DNA from: Mycobacterium sp. GA-1841
GTDB taxonomy: Bacteria > Actinomycetota > Actinomycetes > Mycobacteriales > Mycobacteriaceae
DNA length: 43,932 nt
NCBI RefSeq assembly: GCF_001954135.1
Contig: NZ_MBEQ01000086.1
Location: 1 to 43,932 of the forward strand
Direction of reading: 5' to 3'
Shown here: one piece after another, positions 25,903 to 34,326 of the stretch
Position numbering within the stretch: position 1 is the first letter of the stretch
Layout: every line of letters begins with the position of its first letter
Notes under the pieces: generated by a model
Database searches by the model: none
Seen by the model: the letters and a program-made list of their open reading frames with translations, nothing else
Told to the model about the DNA's origin: nothing
Program-made: the position numbers and the translations under genes

Positions 25903-25992
25903 TTAATCCACAGCGCGTATTTCATCCCCAGCTTCAGTTGAGCGAAGCGGAGATGCCGTCAATCCGTCGGTCGTGGTGTTGATCGTCAGTCC

Positions 25993-26844
25993 ATGAGTTT
26001 CCCTTTCATCGGTCCCGAGGCGCTCGCGGCGGGCAGTCTCACTCGAGCGCAACTGCGGTGGCGATATGCCTCGGCGCATCCACGCGTCTACCTGCCGAAC
26101 GGTGCCACCCGAAACCTAAAGACCAACACCGTGGCCGCATGGTTGTGGAGCGGCCGTCGCGGCATCATCGCCGGTCGGGCCGCGGCCGCATTACACGGTG
26201 CGGAGTGGGTCGACGACGACGTTCCGATCGAACTGATCACCGAGCATGGACGTCGGCGCCCCGGCATCATCGTGCGAGAGGAACGCATCAGGTCCGACGA
26301 GGTTTGCCAGGTCGGCGATTTCAGCGTCACCACACCTTTGCGGACGGCGCTTGATCTCGCCCGGTTCCTTCCTCGTGATGACGCGGTCGCTCACCTCGAT
26401 GCGCTGGCCATCGCGACGGGCATTGAGGCCGACCAGGTGCTCGAAGTAGCTGACCGATATCGCGGGCTGCGGGGAATACGAAGCGCCCGAACAGCACTCG
26501 ACCTGATGGATGCCGGTGCGCAATCTCCGAGGGAAACCTGGCTACGGCTGCTTCTCATCGACGCGGGATTTCGACGGCCGCGCACGCAGATCCGGGTGAG
26601 CGACAAGTTCACCGAGGCATTCATCGACATGGGATATGACGACGTCAAGGTGGGGCTGGACTACGAGGGCAAACACCACGCCACGGACCGTCGACGTGTT
26701 GTCCACGACATCGGCCGCAACGAGTTCATTGAACGAGAAGGCTGGATCGACATCCGCGTGGTGGCCGAACACACCAGGGCTTTCATCCTTCGCCGGGTTC
26801 GAGAAGCCTTTGCCCGTCGCGGTGCTTCCCCGTTTTCTACCTAG
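25993..26844 (+). CDS. DUF559 / Vsr-like endonuclease-fold protein with AbiEi-like N-terminal region
   Basis: 283 aa. The N-terminal half (to about 130) resembles the AbiEi antitoxin-like arrangement common in actinobacteria: a winged-helix-like start (ALAAGSLTRAQLRWRYASAH, RVYLPNGATR) and TPLRTALDLARFL. The C-terminal ~110 residues fit the DUF559 restriction-endonuclease-like fold: ETWLRLLLIDAGF, FIDMGYDDVKVGLDYEGKHH, GWIDIRVV. The putative PD-(D/E)xK residues are Asp223, Glu225 and Lys227, with Glu181 on the first helix. The start ATG at 25993 has no clear ribosome site. The last codons (PFST-stop) lie inside repeat copy 2. No partner toxin gene is adjacent. The DNA substrate, if any, is unknown. 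Confidence 0.82.
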   Translation: MSFPFIGPEALAAGSLTRAQLRWRYASAHPRVYLPNGATRNLKTNTVAAWLWSGRRGIIAGRAAAALHGAEWVDDDVPIELITEHGRRRPGIIVREERIRSDEVCQVGDFSVTTPLRTALDLARFLPRDDAVAHLDALAIATGIEADQVLEVADRYRGLRGIRSARTALDLMDAGAQSPRETWLRLLLIDAGFRRPRTQIRVSDKFTEAFIDMGYDDVKVGLDYEGKHHATDRRRVVHDIGRNEFIEREGWIDIRVVAEHTRAFILRRVREAFARRGASPFST

Positions 26845-26907
26845 GGGTGGTGGCGGCAGGGGTTTGACGACCCTGGGGTGGAAATCGGCGCAGGGGTGTG
26901 GCGGGCG
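26830..26907. repeat. Palindromic repeat, copy 2 (overlaps the 3' end of the DUF559 gene)
   Basis: Begins CCGTTTTCTACCTAGGGGTG and ends GGGGTGGAAATCGGCGC plus a tail ending GGCGGGCG, the same layout as copy 1. The TAG of CCTAGG is the stop codon of the DUF559 gene, so the repeat supplies the end of the protein. Confidence 0.78.
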
Positions 26908-26912
26908 GCTCA

Positions 26913-26990
26913 CGGTTTTCTACCTAGGGGTTGTGCCGGCACGCGATCGACAACCGTGGAGTAGAAAACGGCGCACAGGTGAGGCAACGG
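26913..26990. repeat. Palindromic repeat, copy 3
   Basis: Arms GTTTTCTACCTAGGGGTTGT and ACAACCGTGGAGTAGAAAAC pair almost fully around a ~14-base loop; this is the most symmetric copy. It follows copy 2 after about 5 bases and lies 12 bases before the stop of the convergent esterase gene, so it may also end transcription of both neighbours. Confidence 0.78.
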
Positions 26991-27001
26991 CACGCCAAAA
27001 C

Positions 27002-28015
27002 CTACGCACTCACCTCATCTTCGGCCTCAGCAGTCGCATAGGCGATGAAGGAGGTGATCTCCTCGACCGCGCGACGGGCATCGGGGTTGACGTCGAAGCT
27101 GAGCTGGAACATGTGCATTGCCCGGTCCCACACTTGAACCCACACGGGCACACCGGTGGCCTGGAGTTTGTCGGCCAGGGCAAAGGCGTCGTTGAGCAGC
27201 ATCTCGTGGGTGCCGACCTGCAGCAGGAACGGTCCGAGCCCATGCAGATCTGCTTCAGGCGGCATCACGGGTGTGGGCCGGGTGCCGTTGACGGTGGCGA
27301 ACACGTCATAGATGAACTTGACCGTCATGAACGGGAACATCACGTCGCGATGTTCTTGCAGGGCACGGTATTTGAGGTCCATGTCCGATGACGTCAGAGG
27401 CGAGAGCATGACCTGCCCGGCGGGGACCGGCAGCCTGGCGTCGCGGGCGGCCAGTGCGGTGTTGGCGGCCATCAATCCACCGGCCGAATCACCGGCCAGG
27501 ACAATCCGATTCGGAGCGAACCCGAGCGACAGCGCCAGGCGGTACCCGTCAAGACCATCGGCCACCGCGTCTTCGATGTCGGCCTGAGGTGCCAGCCGGT
27601 AACCGATGTTGAGCACGCGGGCCCCCGTGGCGGCCGACAGCTTCGAGACGAAACGTCGGTGTGAGTTCAGCCCGAGGGTCACCAGTGCCGAGCCGTGCAG
27701 GTAGACGATCACCAGATCGGAGTCACGGGCCTCGGGGGCGATCACCCATTCGGCCGGGCAGTTGGGCAGCGCCACCGGCGTCACCGTCGTACCGGGCAAT
27801 GGCTTGATGAACCGCAGTGGCCGGTCGATGACGTCGAGGCGGGCGCGCTGCAGCAGTGCGGGGGCGATGCGGTTGACGGCCATGCCGATCACGGTCAGCA
27901 GCCCGAGCAAGGGTCGCAGGGTCAGTGCGGTGGCCACACCGAGGGCTCTGGACTGCAGGGATGCGGGGCCGAAGTGCACGGTGGCCGGCCGGCTACGCCA
28001 ATCGAGCGAATTCAC
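27002..28015 (-). CDS. Alpha/beta hydrolase (HSL/Lip family esterase)
   Basis: 337-aa esterase or lipase of the hormone-sensitive-lipase group (alpha/beta hydrolase fold 3). The oxyanion motif appears as YLHGSALV (residues 105-112; HGSA instead of HGGG). The nucleophile is Ser177 in AGDSAGGL, the acid is likely in GTHEMLLND near residue 271, and His301 in DRAMHMFQ completes the triad. A moderately hydrophobic stretch (ALTLRPLLGLLTVIGMAVN) near residues 30-48 could bind membrane. The start is GTG at 28015: the box TACCCT (28028-28023) ends 7 bases upstream, which fits a leaderless transcript. Mycobacteria carry many Lip paralogues and I cannot name this one. Confidence 0.9.
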   Translation of the reverse strand: MNSLDWRSRPATVHFGPASLQSRALGVATALTLRPLLGLLTVIGMAVNRIAPALLQRARLDVIDRPLRFIKPLPGTTVTPVALPNCPAEWVIAPEARDSDLVIVYLHGSALVTLGLNSHRRFVSKLSAATGARVLNIGYRLAPQADIEDAVADGLDGYRLALSLGFAPNRIVLAGDSAGGLMAANTALAARDARLPVPAGQVMLSPLTSSDMDLKYRALQEHRDVMFPFMTVKFIYDVFATVNGTRPTPVMPPEADLHGLGPFLLQVGTHEMLLNDAFALADKLQATGVPVWVQVWDRAMHMFQLSFDVNPDARRAVEEITSFIAYATAEAEDEVSA

Positions 28016-28065
28016 GGTACCGAGGGTACTGGGTACCTAGCGGGCCGTGAGGCCCGCCCCGTCGA

Positions 28066-28317
28066 TCAGATGAAGCCGAAGGCGGGGAAGCCGTAGAACT
28101 CTTCCTCGCCCGGGTACACCGGCGGCGTCGCGTCGATCTGGACGTTGCCTTCCGAGGCGCAGTCGGTGGTCTGCCCGCCGGCAATCGAGCTGCCACCGGT
28201 CACCTCGCACTGCGGAAGCAAGGACGGTTCGGCGGCCGCGGTCGGCGCACCCAGAATCGCGACCGCGACGCCGAACCCAGCGGCACTGAGGACCAAGAGG
28301 TTACGCATTGGCGACAT
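28066..28317 (-). CDS. Small secreted protein
   Basis: 83 aa with a clear cleavable signal peptide (MRNLLVLSAAGFGVAVAILG, cleavage at APTAAA-EPS). The mature ~50 residues have two Cys (LLPQCEVTGG, TTDCASEGN) that could pair, and an aromatic end EEEFYGFPAFGFI. The ATG at 28317 has AGGA about 10 bases upstream; the ATG at 28308 is an alternative. It is divergent from the haemophore gene 125 bases away and may share control with it. Function unknown. Confidence 0.72.
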   Translation of the reverse strand: MSPMRNLLVLSAAGFGVAVAILGAPTAAAEPSLLPQCEVTGGSSIAGGQTTDCASEGNVQIDATPPVYPGEEEFYGFPAFGFI

Positions 28318-28442
28318 GGCGAGTCGTTCCTTTCATCCGGGTCGACGTTGCGTCGACCCCGCACGCGAGGGTGTCGCGCAAGTTATTGTTGCGGCAAACA
28401 TAGACCATCGCTTGCGAGCGGGCCTGATGATCGAGGAGTCTC

Positions 28443-28805
28443 ATGAAACTTGTCACACGTTCACGCAGCTGTGCCGTCGCCGTGCTGGGCGCGGGCGCGG
28501 TGCTCCTCGGAACGTCGGCAACCGCCGCTGCCGAGCCGCCGAACTGCACCACTGCTGACGTGACCGCGGTGATGGCAGGGGTTTCGACGAACATGACCGC
28601 CTACTTGTTCACCCATCCCGAGGTCAACGCGTTCTTCACCGGGTTGCAGGGGCAGGGTAAGACGGATACCGCTCAGAAGACCAAGTCGTACCTCAACGAC
28701 AATCCGCAGGTGCGCGCCGAACTCGATGCGATCCGTGCACCCGCGGTCGACCTGCGCAACCGCTGCAACATCCCGCTGGACGCCGAGATCTCCGGCGTGA
28801 TCTAG
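28443..28805 (+). CDS. Haemophore-related secreted haem-binding protein (Rv0203-like)
   Basis: 120-aa exported protein with a signal peptide ending TSATAAAEPPNC. The mature ~85 residues match the mycobacterial haemophore fold: CTTADVTAVMAGVSTNMTAY, LFTHPEVNAFFTGL, KSYLNDNPQVRAELDAIRAP and RNRC, with the two Cys in the positions of the family disulfide. In M. tuberculosis Rv0203 binds haem outside the cell and passes it to MmpL3/MmpL11. Haem-ligating residues cannot be assigned from sequence alone. The ATG at 28443 has GAGGAG 5 bases upstream. A terminator hairpin follows 38 bases after the stop. Confidence 0.88.
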   Translation: MKLVTRSRSCAVAVLGAGAVLLGTSATAAAEPPNCTTADVTAVMAGVSTNMTAYLFTHPEVNAFFTGLQGQGKTDTAQKTKSYLNDNPQVRAELDAIRAPAVDLRNRCNIPLDAEISGVI

Positions 28806-28842
28806 GCCCGCCGACGGCGTCCATAGACGTCCGAAAGAGTTG

Positions 28843-28869
28843 GAGCCGGCCCCCTTTGGTGGCCGGCTC
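28843..28869. terminator. Rho-independent-type hairpin after the haemophore gene
   Basis: GAGCCGGCC and GGCCGGCTC pair perfectly around a 9-base loop, followed by TTCTC rather than a full T-run. It lies between convergent genes and may serve both. Confidence 0.7.
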
Positions 28870-28885
28870 TTCTCGTGTGATCGGC

Positions 28886-30739
28886 TCAGGGCAGGGCGAC
28901 GGTGGCCTGGGCCTCGATCGCCTTGTTGACGTCGGTCAGCGCGTTCTTGTCGCGTTCGAGTGCGTCGGCGTTGATCTGCAGCACGTAGACGTTGCCCGGC
29001 GCCGGGATCACCACGGTCGTCTGGGTGATCGCGCGGCGCTGGTTGCCCTTGGCGTAGGTGCCGCCCAGGTGGACGGTGGGGAAGCCGCTGATGTTGCCGC
29101 GAGTGACCTCGCCGCTGGCCTTGTAATCAGCCAGATTCTGCAGTTCGTTGGGCGCGTATTCGAGCAGCTTGTTGGGTTCGACGTCGCCGGCCAGCTTGGA
29201 GATCAGCGAGATCACCGACGGCGGGTCGGCCGGGCTGACCGGGTCGTTGACGATCGCCGAGTACGCCCAGTTCGGGGTGCGAGGCCCGGCGTCGACCCAT
29301 CCCGGCGGCGTCGGCATGGTGAACACGGGTGCGCCCGGATCACCGCGGTGCACCGGTGTTTCGATGAAGCCGCTCTGCTTGATGTAGTCGGCGATGGTGA
29401 AGGCGTGCCCAGGCGGTTTCGGTGATGTCGAGGTGGCACTGTCGTCGGCAGCCACTGCCGACGTGGTCTCGCCGCCACCGCCGTTGTCGTCACCGCCCGA
29501 GGTCACCGCGAGCGTGATGCCGCCGACCAGCAGCACGACGGCACCGATCACCCCGGCCGCCATGATGATGTTGCGCCGGTTGTCGGGCTTCTTGGGTACC
29601 GGATTCCGTGGCAGCGGAGGCGGCCCGAAACTGGTCTGCGGCGGCAGCGGCGGCGGTCCGCCCAGGCTCTGCATACCGCCCGGGACACTCGCGACGGGTT
29701 TGCCCGACGAGATTTCGTTGCCGGCCCACGATGACGTGAACACCGGTGGTTCCGACGGCTGCTGCACCGGCCGCGGGTTCGACGGCGACTGCGGGGTCAC
29801 CGGCGGCGGGGGCGAATGCACGGGCTTGGGGATGATCAGCGGGGTGGTGGGCGGCGCCGGCTCCGGGGTGGGCGCGGGCGTGCGCATCTCGGGGGTGGTC
29901 CCGGTGGCTGCCTCGGTGAGTGCGACGGCGAAGTCGTGGCAGGTGTCGAAGCGGTCTTTGGCGTCTTTCGACAACGCTTTGGCCATCACGGAATCGAAAA
30001 CGGCCAGTTCGGGTTTCGTGTCACCGAGCTTTGGCGGTGGGGAGTTCAGATGGTGGCTGATCACCACGGCCGGGTTGCTGTGCGCGAACGGCGGGGCGCC
30101 GGTGAACAACCGATAGGCGGTGGCAGCCAGCGAGTACTGGTCGGCTCGGCCGTCGAGCGGTTGGCCCATCAACTGCTCGGGAGCGGTGTAGGACATCGAG
30201 CCCACGGTGATATTGGTCGAGGTGAGCCCGTTGACCTCGTCGGCGCGGCGCGCGATACCGAAGTCGGTCAGCATGATGCGACGCTTGGCACCTTGTTTGC
30301 TGGTGAGCAGGATATTGGCGGGTTTGACGTCGCGGTGCAGCAGCTTGCGTTGATGCGCGTAGTCCAGCGCGTCGCCGACGGCGGTGACGACTTCGATGAC
30401 GTCTTCGGCCGGCATGCCCGACGGATACTGATCGTGCAGGAGCCGGGCGGCGTCATGCCCGTCGACATAGTCCATCGAGATCCACAACCGGCCCTCGAAC
30501 TCGCCGCGGTCGTGCACGCCGACGATGTGTGGGTGCCACAGCGTGGCCGCCATGTCCGCCTCGCGGATGAACCGCTGCCGGAATTCGTCGTCGGAGCTGA
30601 CGGTGATGGGCAGCACTTTGAGAGCGTCCTCGCGAGGTAACCGCGGGTGGGACGCCAGATAGACCTCGCCCATGCCTCCAGTGCCCACCAACCGCACGAT
30701 GGTGAACCCTGCGAATTCCTGACCGCTAGCCAACGGCAT
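28886..30739 (-). CDS. Membrane Ser/Thr protein kinase with LpqN-like extracellular domain
   Basis: 617 aa from the ATG at 30739. The kinase domain (about 10-275) is complete: Gly loop VGTGGMGEVY, ATP Lys41 (ALKVLP), catalytic HRDVKPAN with Asp137, DFG at 159-161 and TAPEQ (P+1 loop). It is of the PknF/PknI/PknJ type (start MPLASGQEFAGFTIVRLVGT). A ~110-residue Pro-rich juxtamembrane stretch leads to one membrane helix at 391-412. Outside, residues 447-615 match the lipoprotein LpqN: FTIADYIKQSGFIETPVHRG, VISLISKLAGDVEP, TQTTVVIPAPGNVYVLQINA. So an envelope-sensing receptor kinase is likely. TAGTCT ending 7 bases before the ATG, with no ribosome site, suggests a leaderless mRNA. The divergent AAA gene shares this 122-base region. 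Confidence 0.92.
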   Translation of the reverse strand: MPLASGQEFAGFTIVRLVGTGGMGEVYLASHPRLPREDALKVLPITVSSDDEFRQRFIREADMAATLWHPHIVGVHDRGEFEGRLWISMDYVDGHDAARLLHDQYPSGMPAEDVIEVVTAVGDALDYAHQRKLLHRDVKPANILLTSKQGAKRRIMLTDFGIARRADEVNGLTSTNITVGSMSYTAPEQLMGQPLDGRADQYSLAATAYRLFTGAPPFAHSNPAVVISHHLNSPPPKLGDTKPELAVFDSVMAKALSKDAKDRFDTCHDFAVALTEAATGTTPEMRTPAPTPEPAPPTTPLIIPKPVHSPPPPVTPQSPSNPRPVQQPSEPPVFTSSWAGNEISSGKPVASVPGGMQSLGGPPPLPPQTSFGPPPLPRNPVPKKPDNRRNIIMAAGVIGAVVLLVGGITLAVTSGGDDNGGGGETTSAVAADDSATSTSPKPPGHAFTIADYIKQSGFIETPVHRGDPGAPVFTMPTPPGWVDAGPRTPNWAYSAIVNDPVSPADPPSVISLISKLAGDVEPNKLLEYAPNELQNLADYKASGEVTRGNISGFPTVHLGGTYAKGNQRRAITQTTVVIPAPGNVYVLQINADALERDKNALTDVNKAIEAQATVALP

Positions 30740-30852
30740 GGAGCGCAGACTACCTGTCGGAACGTCTGGATCACGACTATGGCGGGGGTATGGCTCGTGC
30801 GCGGCGGGCATCGGTTCTGACGGGTGGCGATGTGCGCAGGCCGGTTCAGTCG

Positions 30853-30867
30853 TAGCGTGGAGTGGTG
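30853..30867 (+). promoter_or_regulatory. Candidate leaderless promoter of the AAA ATPase gene
   Basis: TAGCGT (30853-30858) is a TANNNT -10 box. It ends 6 bases before the GTG at 30865, so transcription would start on that codon. The alternative in-frame GTG at 30862 would then not be translated. Confidence 0.45.
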
Positions 30868-32277
30868 AGCCAACCCAAAAACGATGGTCGCCGGCCAGCC
30901 GTCCCCGGTGATCTGCCTCGTACCGTCGGTGAGCTTCGTGCCGCCGGCCATCGTGAACGGGGCGTCAAAGCCGAGATCCGCGAGAACCTGCTGGCCGCCC
31001 TGGCGGACCGCCGCGACATATGGCCCGGGATCCTCGGTTTCGAGGACACGGTGATCCCGCAATTGGAGCGCGCCTTGATCGCCGGGCACGACGTCGTGCT
31101 GCTCGGCGAGCGCGGGCAGGGCAAGACCCGGCTGCTGCGGGCACTGACCGGACTGCTCGACGAGTGGACGCCGGTGATCGCCGGCTCCGAGTTGGGCGAG
31201 CACCCGTTCAGCCCGATCACTCCGGAGTCGATCCGCCGGGCCGCTGATTCCGGTGAGGACCTGCCGATCGAGTGGCGCCACCGCAGCGAGCGTTACACCG
31301 AGAAGCTGGCCACCCCCGACACCAGCGTGGCCGATCTCGTCGGCGACATCGACCCGATCAAGGTGGCCGAGGGGCGCAGCCTCGGTGACCCGGAAACGAT
31401 CGCCTACGGGCTGATCCCGCGGGCGCATCGCGGCATCGTGGCCGTCAACGAGCTGCCAGACCTGGCCGAGCGGATTCAGGTGTCGATGCTCAACGTGATG
31501 GAGGAGCGCGACATTCAGGTCCGCGGCTACACGCTGCGGTTGCCGCTCGACGTCGTCGTCGTGGCCAGCGCCAACCCCGAGGACTACACGAACCGCGGCC
31601 GGATCATCACGCCGCTCAAGGACCGGTTCGGCGCCGAGATCCGCACGCACTACCCGCTGGAGATCGATGACGAGGTGGGCGTGATCCGCCAGGAGGCCCA
31701 ATTGGCCGCCGAGGTCCCCGATTACCTGCTCGGTGTGCTGGCCCGCTTCGCCCGCAATCTGCGGGAGTCGAGTTCGATCGATCAGCGCTCCGGGGTGTCG
31801 GCGCGGTTCGCAATCGCCGCGGCCGAGACGGTGGCGGCCTCGGCACGGCACCGCTCGGCGATTCTCGGCGAGGACGATCCGGTGGCCCGGGTGGTGGACC
31901 TGGCCAACGTGATCGACGTGCTGCGCGGCAAGCTGGAATTCGAGACGGGCGAGGAGGGCCGCGAGCAGGCGGTGCTGGAGCACCTGCTGCGACGCGCCAC
32001 CGCCGACACCGCACAACGGTTGCTGGGCGGCATCGACGTCGGCCCGCTGGTGGCCGCGATCGAGGAAGGCTCCCCGGTGACCACCGGTGAGCGGGTGTCG
32101 GCCAAGGACGTACTGGCCGCGCTGCCCGATCTGCCGGTGGTCGACTCGATTGCCTCCCGGTTGGGCGCGGTGTCGGTCGGTGAGCGGGCCGCGGCGGTCG
32201 AATTGGCCTTGGAAGCGCTGTATCTGGCCAAGCGGGTGGACAAGGTGTCGGGGGAGGGCGAGACGGTCTATGGCTGA
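30862..32277 (+). CDS. MoxR/magnesium-chelatase-type AAA+ ATPase, Rv0958 homologue
   Basis: 471-aa AAA+ protein. Walker A is GERGQGKT (residues 82-89), the Walker-B equivalent is in HRGIVAVNELPDL, sensor 1 is in VVVVASANPEDY, and the arginine finger region is around LKDRFGAEIRTHY. The overall pattern (N-terminal IRENLLAALADRRDIWPGIL, C-terminal helical lid) fits ChlI/MoxR-like chaperones that work with a VWA partner. The following gene encodes that partner and overlaps by 8 bases, so the two are one functional unit, as with Rv0958-Rv0959. Chelation of magnesium into porphyrin is not expected in mycobacteria; protein or cofactor maturation is more likely. The start is GTG at 30862 or 30865. 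Confidence 0.92.
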   Translation: MVSQPKNDGRRPAVPGDLPRTVGELRAAGHRERGVKAEIRENLLAALADRRDIWPGILGFEDTVIPQLERALIAGHDVVLLGERGQGKTRLLRALTGLLDEWTPVIAGSELGEHPFSPITPESIRRAADSGEDLPIEWRHRSERYTEKLATPDTSVADLVGDIDPIKVAEGRSLGDPETIAYGLIPRAHRGIVAVNELPDLAERIQVSMLNVMEERDIQVRGYTLRLPLDVVVVASANPEDYTNRGRIITPLKDRFGAEIRTHYPLEIDDEVGVIRQEAQLAAEVPDYLLGVLARFARNLRESSSIDQRSGVSARFAIAAAETVAASARHRSAILGEDDPVARVVDLANVIDVLRGKLEFETGEEGREQAVLEHLLRRATADTAQRLLGGIDVGPLVAAIEEGSPVTTGERVSAKDVLAALPDLPVVDSIASRLGAVSVGERAAAVELALEALYLAKRVDKVSGEGETVYG

Positions 32278-34279
32278 TTCTGGGGCCGGCGCCGGCCGGG
32301 GCCACCACGCACACACGTCGCGGTATTCGCGATACACCGGTGGCCCCGACCCGTTGGCACCGCCGATCGATCTGCGCGACGCGCTCGAGCAGATCGGTCA
32401 GAGCGTCATGGAGGGGAGCTCGCCGCGTCGGGCCCTCTCGGAGCTGATGCGCCGCGGCACCGAGGGCATGCGCGGCACCGACCGGCTGGCGGCCGAGGCC
32501 AACCGCAAGCGTCGGGAGTTGTTGCAGCGGCACAACCTCGACGGCACCCTGCAGGAGATCAAGAAGCTGCTCGACGAGGCCGTGCTGGCCGAGCGCAAGG
32601 AACTGGCCCGCGCACTCGACGACGACGCACGCTTCGGTGAACTGCAGATGGAGGCGCTCTCGCCGTCACCGGCCAAGGCCGTGCAGGAACTGGCCGACTA
32701 TGACTGGCGCAGCCCCGAGGCACGCCAGAAGTACGACCAGATCAAGGATCTGCTGGGCCGGGAGATGCTGGACCAGCGGTTCGCCGGCATGAAGGAGGCG
32801 TTGGAGAACGCCACCGATGAGGACCGCCAGCGGGTCAACGACATGCTCAACGATCTGAATGACCTGTTGGACAAGCATTCCCGCGGTGAAGACACCCCGC
32901 AGGACTTTCAAGACTTCATGGACAAGCACGGCGAGTTCTTCCCGGAGGGCCCGCAGAACATCGACGAGCTCCTCGACGCGCTGGCCAAGCGGGCCGCCGC
33001 CGCACAGCGGTTCCGCAACAGCCTGTCCGCCGAACAGCGGGCTGAGCTGGATGCCTTGGCGCAGCAGGCGTTTGGATCACCGTCGCTGATGAATGCGCTC
33101 GACCGGCTCGACGCGCACCTGCAGGCCGCCCGTCCCGGCGAGGATTGGACCAGCTCGGAACGCTTTTCCGGGGGCGACCCGCTGGGCATGGGCGAGGGCG
33201 CGCAGGCGATGGCCGACATCGCCGAGCTGGAGCAGCTGGCCGATGCACTGTCGCAGAGCTACGCCGGCGCGACGATGGACGACGTCGACCTCGAAGCGCT
33301 GGCCCGCCAACTCGGCGACGACGCCGCGATCGACGCCCGCACCCTCTCGGAGCTGGAGAAGGCCTTGGTGAACCAGGGTTTCATCGATCGCGGCTCCGAC
33401 GGGCAGTGGCGGCTGTCGCCCAAGGCCATGCGTCAGCTCGGCCAGACCGCGCTGCGCGATGTGGCGCAACGGCTTTCCAGCCGGCACGGCGAGCGGGACA
33501 CCCGCCGGGCCGGGGCGGCAGGAGAGTTGACCGGGGCGACGCGACCCTGGCAGTTCGGCGACACCGAGCCGTGGAACGTCACCCGCACCGTCACCAACGC
33601 GGTGCTGCGTCAGGCCGGGAGCCGGGCGGACGGCCCAGCCCTGCCGATTCAAGTCGCGGTCGAGGACGTGGAGATCTCCGAGACCGAGACCCGCACCCAG
33701 GCCTGCGTCGCGCTGTTGGTGGACACCTCGTTCTCGATGGTGATGGAGAACCGCTGGCTGCCGATGAAGCGCACGGCGCTGGCGCTGAACCACCTGGTGA
33801 GCACCCGGTTCCGCTCAGATGAGTTGCAGATCATCGCCTTTGGGCGTTATGCGCGCACCGTGACCGCCGGAGAGTTGACCGGGCTCGAGGGTGTCTACGA
33901 GCAGGGCACCAACCTGCACCACGCGCTGGCGCTGGCGACGCGGCATCTGCGTCGTCACCCCAACGCCCAGCCGGTCGTGCTCGTGGTGACCGACGGCGAG
34001 CCCACCGCCCACCTGGAGGATTTCGGTGACGGGGAAGGGTCGTCGGTATTTTTCGACTACCCCCCACACCCACGAACCATCGCCCACACCGTGCGTGGGT
34101 TTGACGAGGTGGCCCGACTGGGTGCTCAGGTGACGATCTTCCGGCTGGGCTCTGATCCCGGTCTGGCCCGGTTCATCGACCAGGTGGCCCGCCGAGTGCA
34201 GGGGCGTGTGGTGGTGCCTGATCTCGACGGCCTGGGCGCCGCTGTCGTCGGCGACTACCTGCACTCCCGCCGCCGCTAG
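32270..34279 (+). CDS. VWA domain-containing protein, Rv0959 homologue (AAA partner)
   Basis: 669 aa from the ATG at 32270, which overlaps the end of the AAA gene by 8 bases; the longer frame from 32087 lies within that gene and is rejected. Residues ~1-450 are helical and charged (EIKKLLDEAVLAERKELARA; RVNDMLNDLNDLLDKHSRGE). The C-terminal VWA domain carries a full MIDAS: DTSFSM (Asp485, Ser487, Ser489), the Thr in YEQGTNL and the Asp in VTDGEPT. This is the usual partner of a MoxR-type ATPase, where MIDAS metal binding presents a client. It has no signal peptide. The ATPase and this gene make an operon ending before the lipoprotein at 34327. Confidence 0.92.
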   Translation: MADSGAGAGRGHHAHTSRYSRYTGGPDPLAPPIDLRDALEQIGQSVMEGSSPRRALSELMRRGTEGMRGTDRLAAEANRKRRELLQRHNLDGTLQEIKKLLDEAVLAERKELARALDDDARFGELQMEALSPSPAKAVQELADYDWRSPEARQKYDQIKDLLGREMLDQRFAGMKEALENATDEDRQRVNDMLNDLNDLLDKHSRGEDTPQDFQDFMDKHGEFFPEGPQNIDELLDALAKRAAAAQRFRNSLSAEQRAELDALAQQAFGSPSLMNALDRLDAHLQAARPGEDWTSSERFSGGDPLGMGEGAQAMADIAELEQLADALSQSYAGATMDDVDLEALARQLGDDAAIDARTLSELEKALVNQGFIDRGSDGQWRLSPKAMRQLGQTALRDVAQRLSSRHGERDTRRAGAAGELTGATRPWQFGDTEPWNVTRTVTNAVLRQAGSRADGPALPIQVAVEDVEISETETRTQACVALLVDTSFSMVMENRWLPMKRTALALNHLVSTRFRSDELQIIAFGRYARTVTAGELTGLEGVYEQGTNLHHALALATRHLRRHPNAQPVVLVVTDGEPTAHLEDFGDGEGSSVFFDYPPHPRTIAHTVRGFDEVARLGAQVTIFRLGSDPGLARFIDQVARRVQGRVVVPDLDGLGAAVVGDYLHSRRR

Positions 34280-34326
34280 CCGCGTCGCGCTCGACGCAAA
34301 ACGTGGGCGCGTAGTGTCTGTCTGCG

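Noticed and set aside
25900..25912. DnaA-box-like TTAATCCACA before the DUF559 gene
   Set aside because: It has one extra A against TTATCCACA and stands alone, so no origin is indicated.
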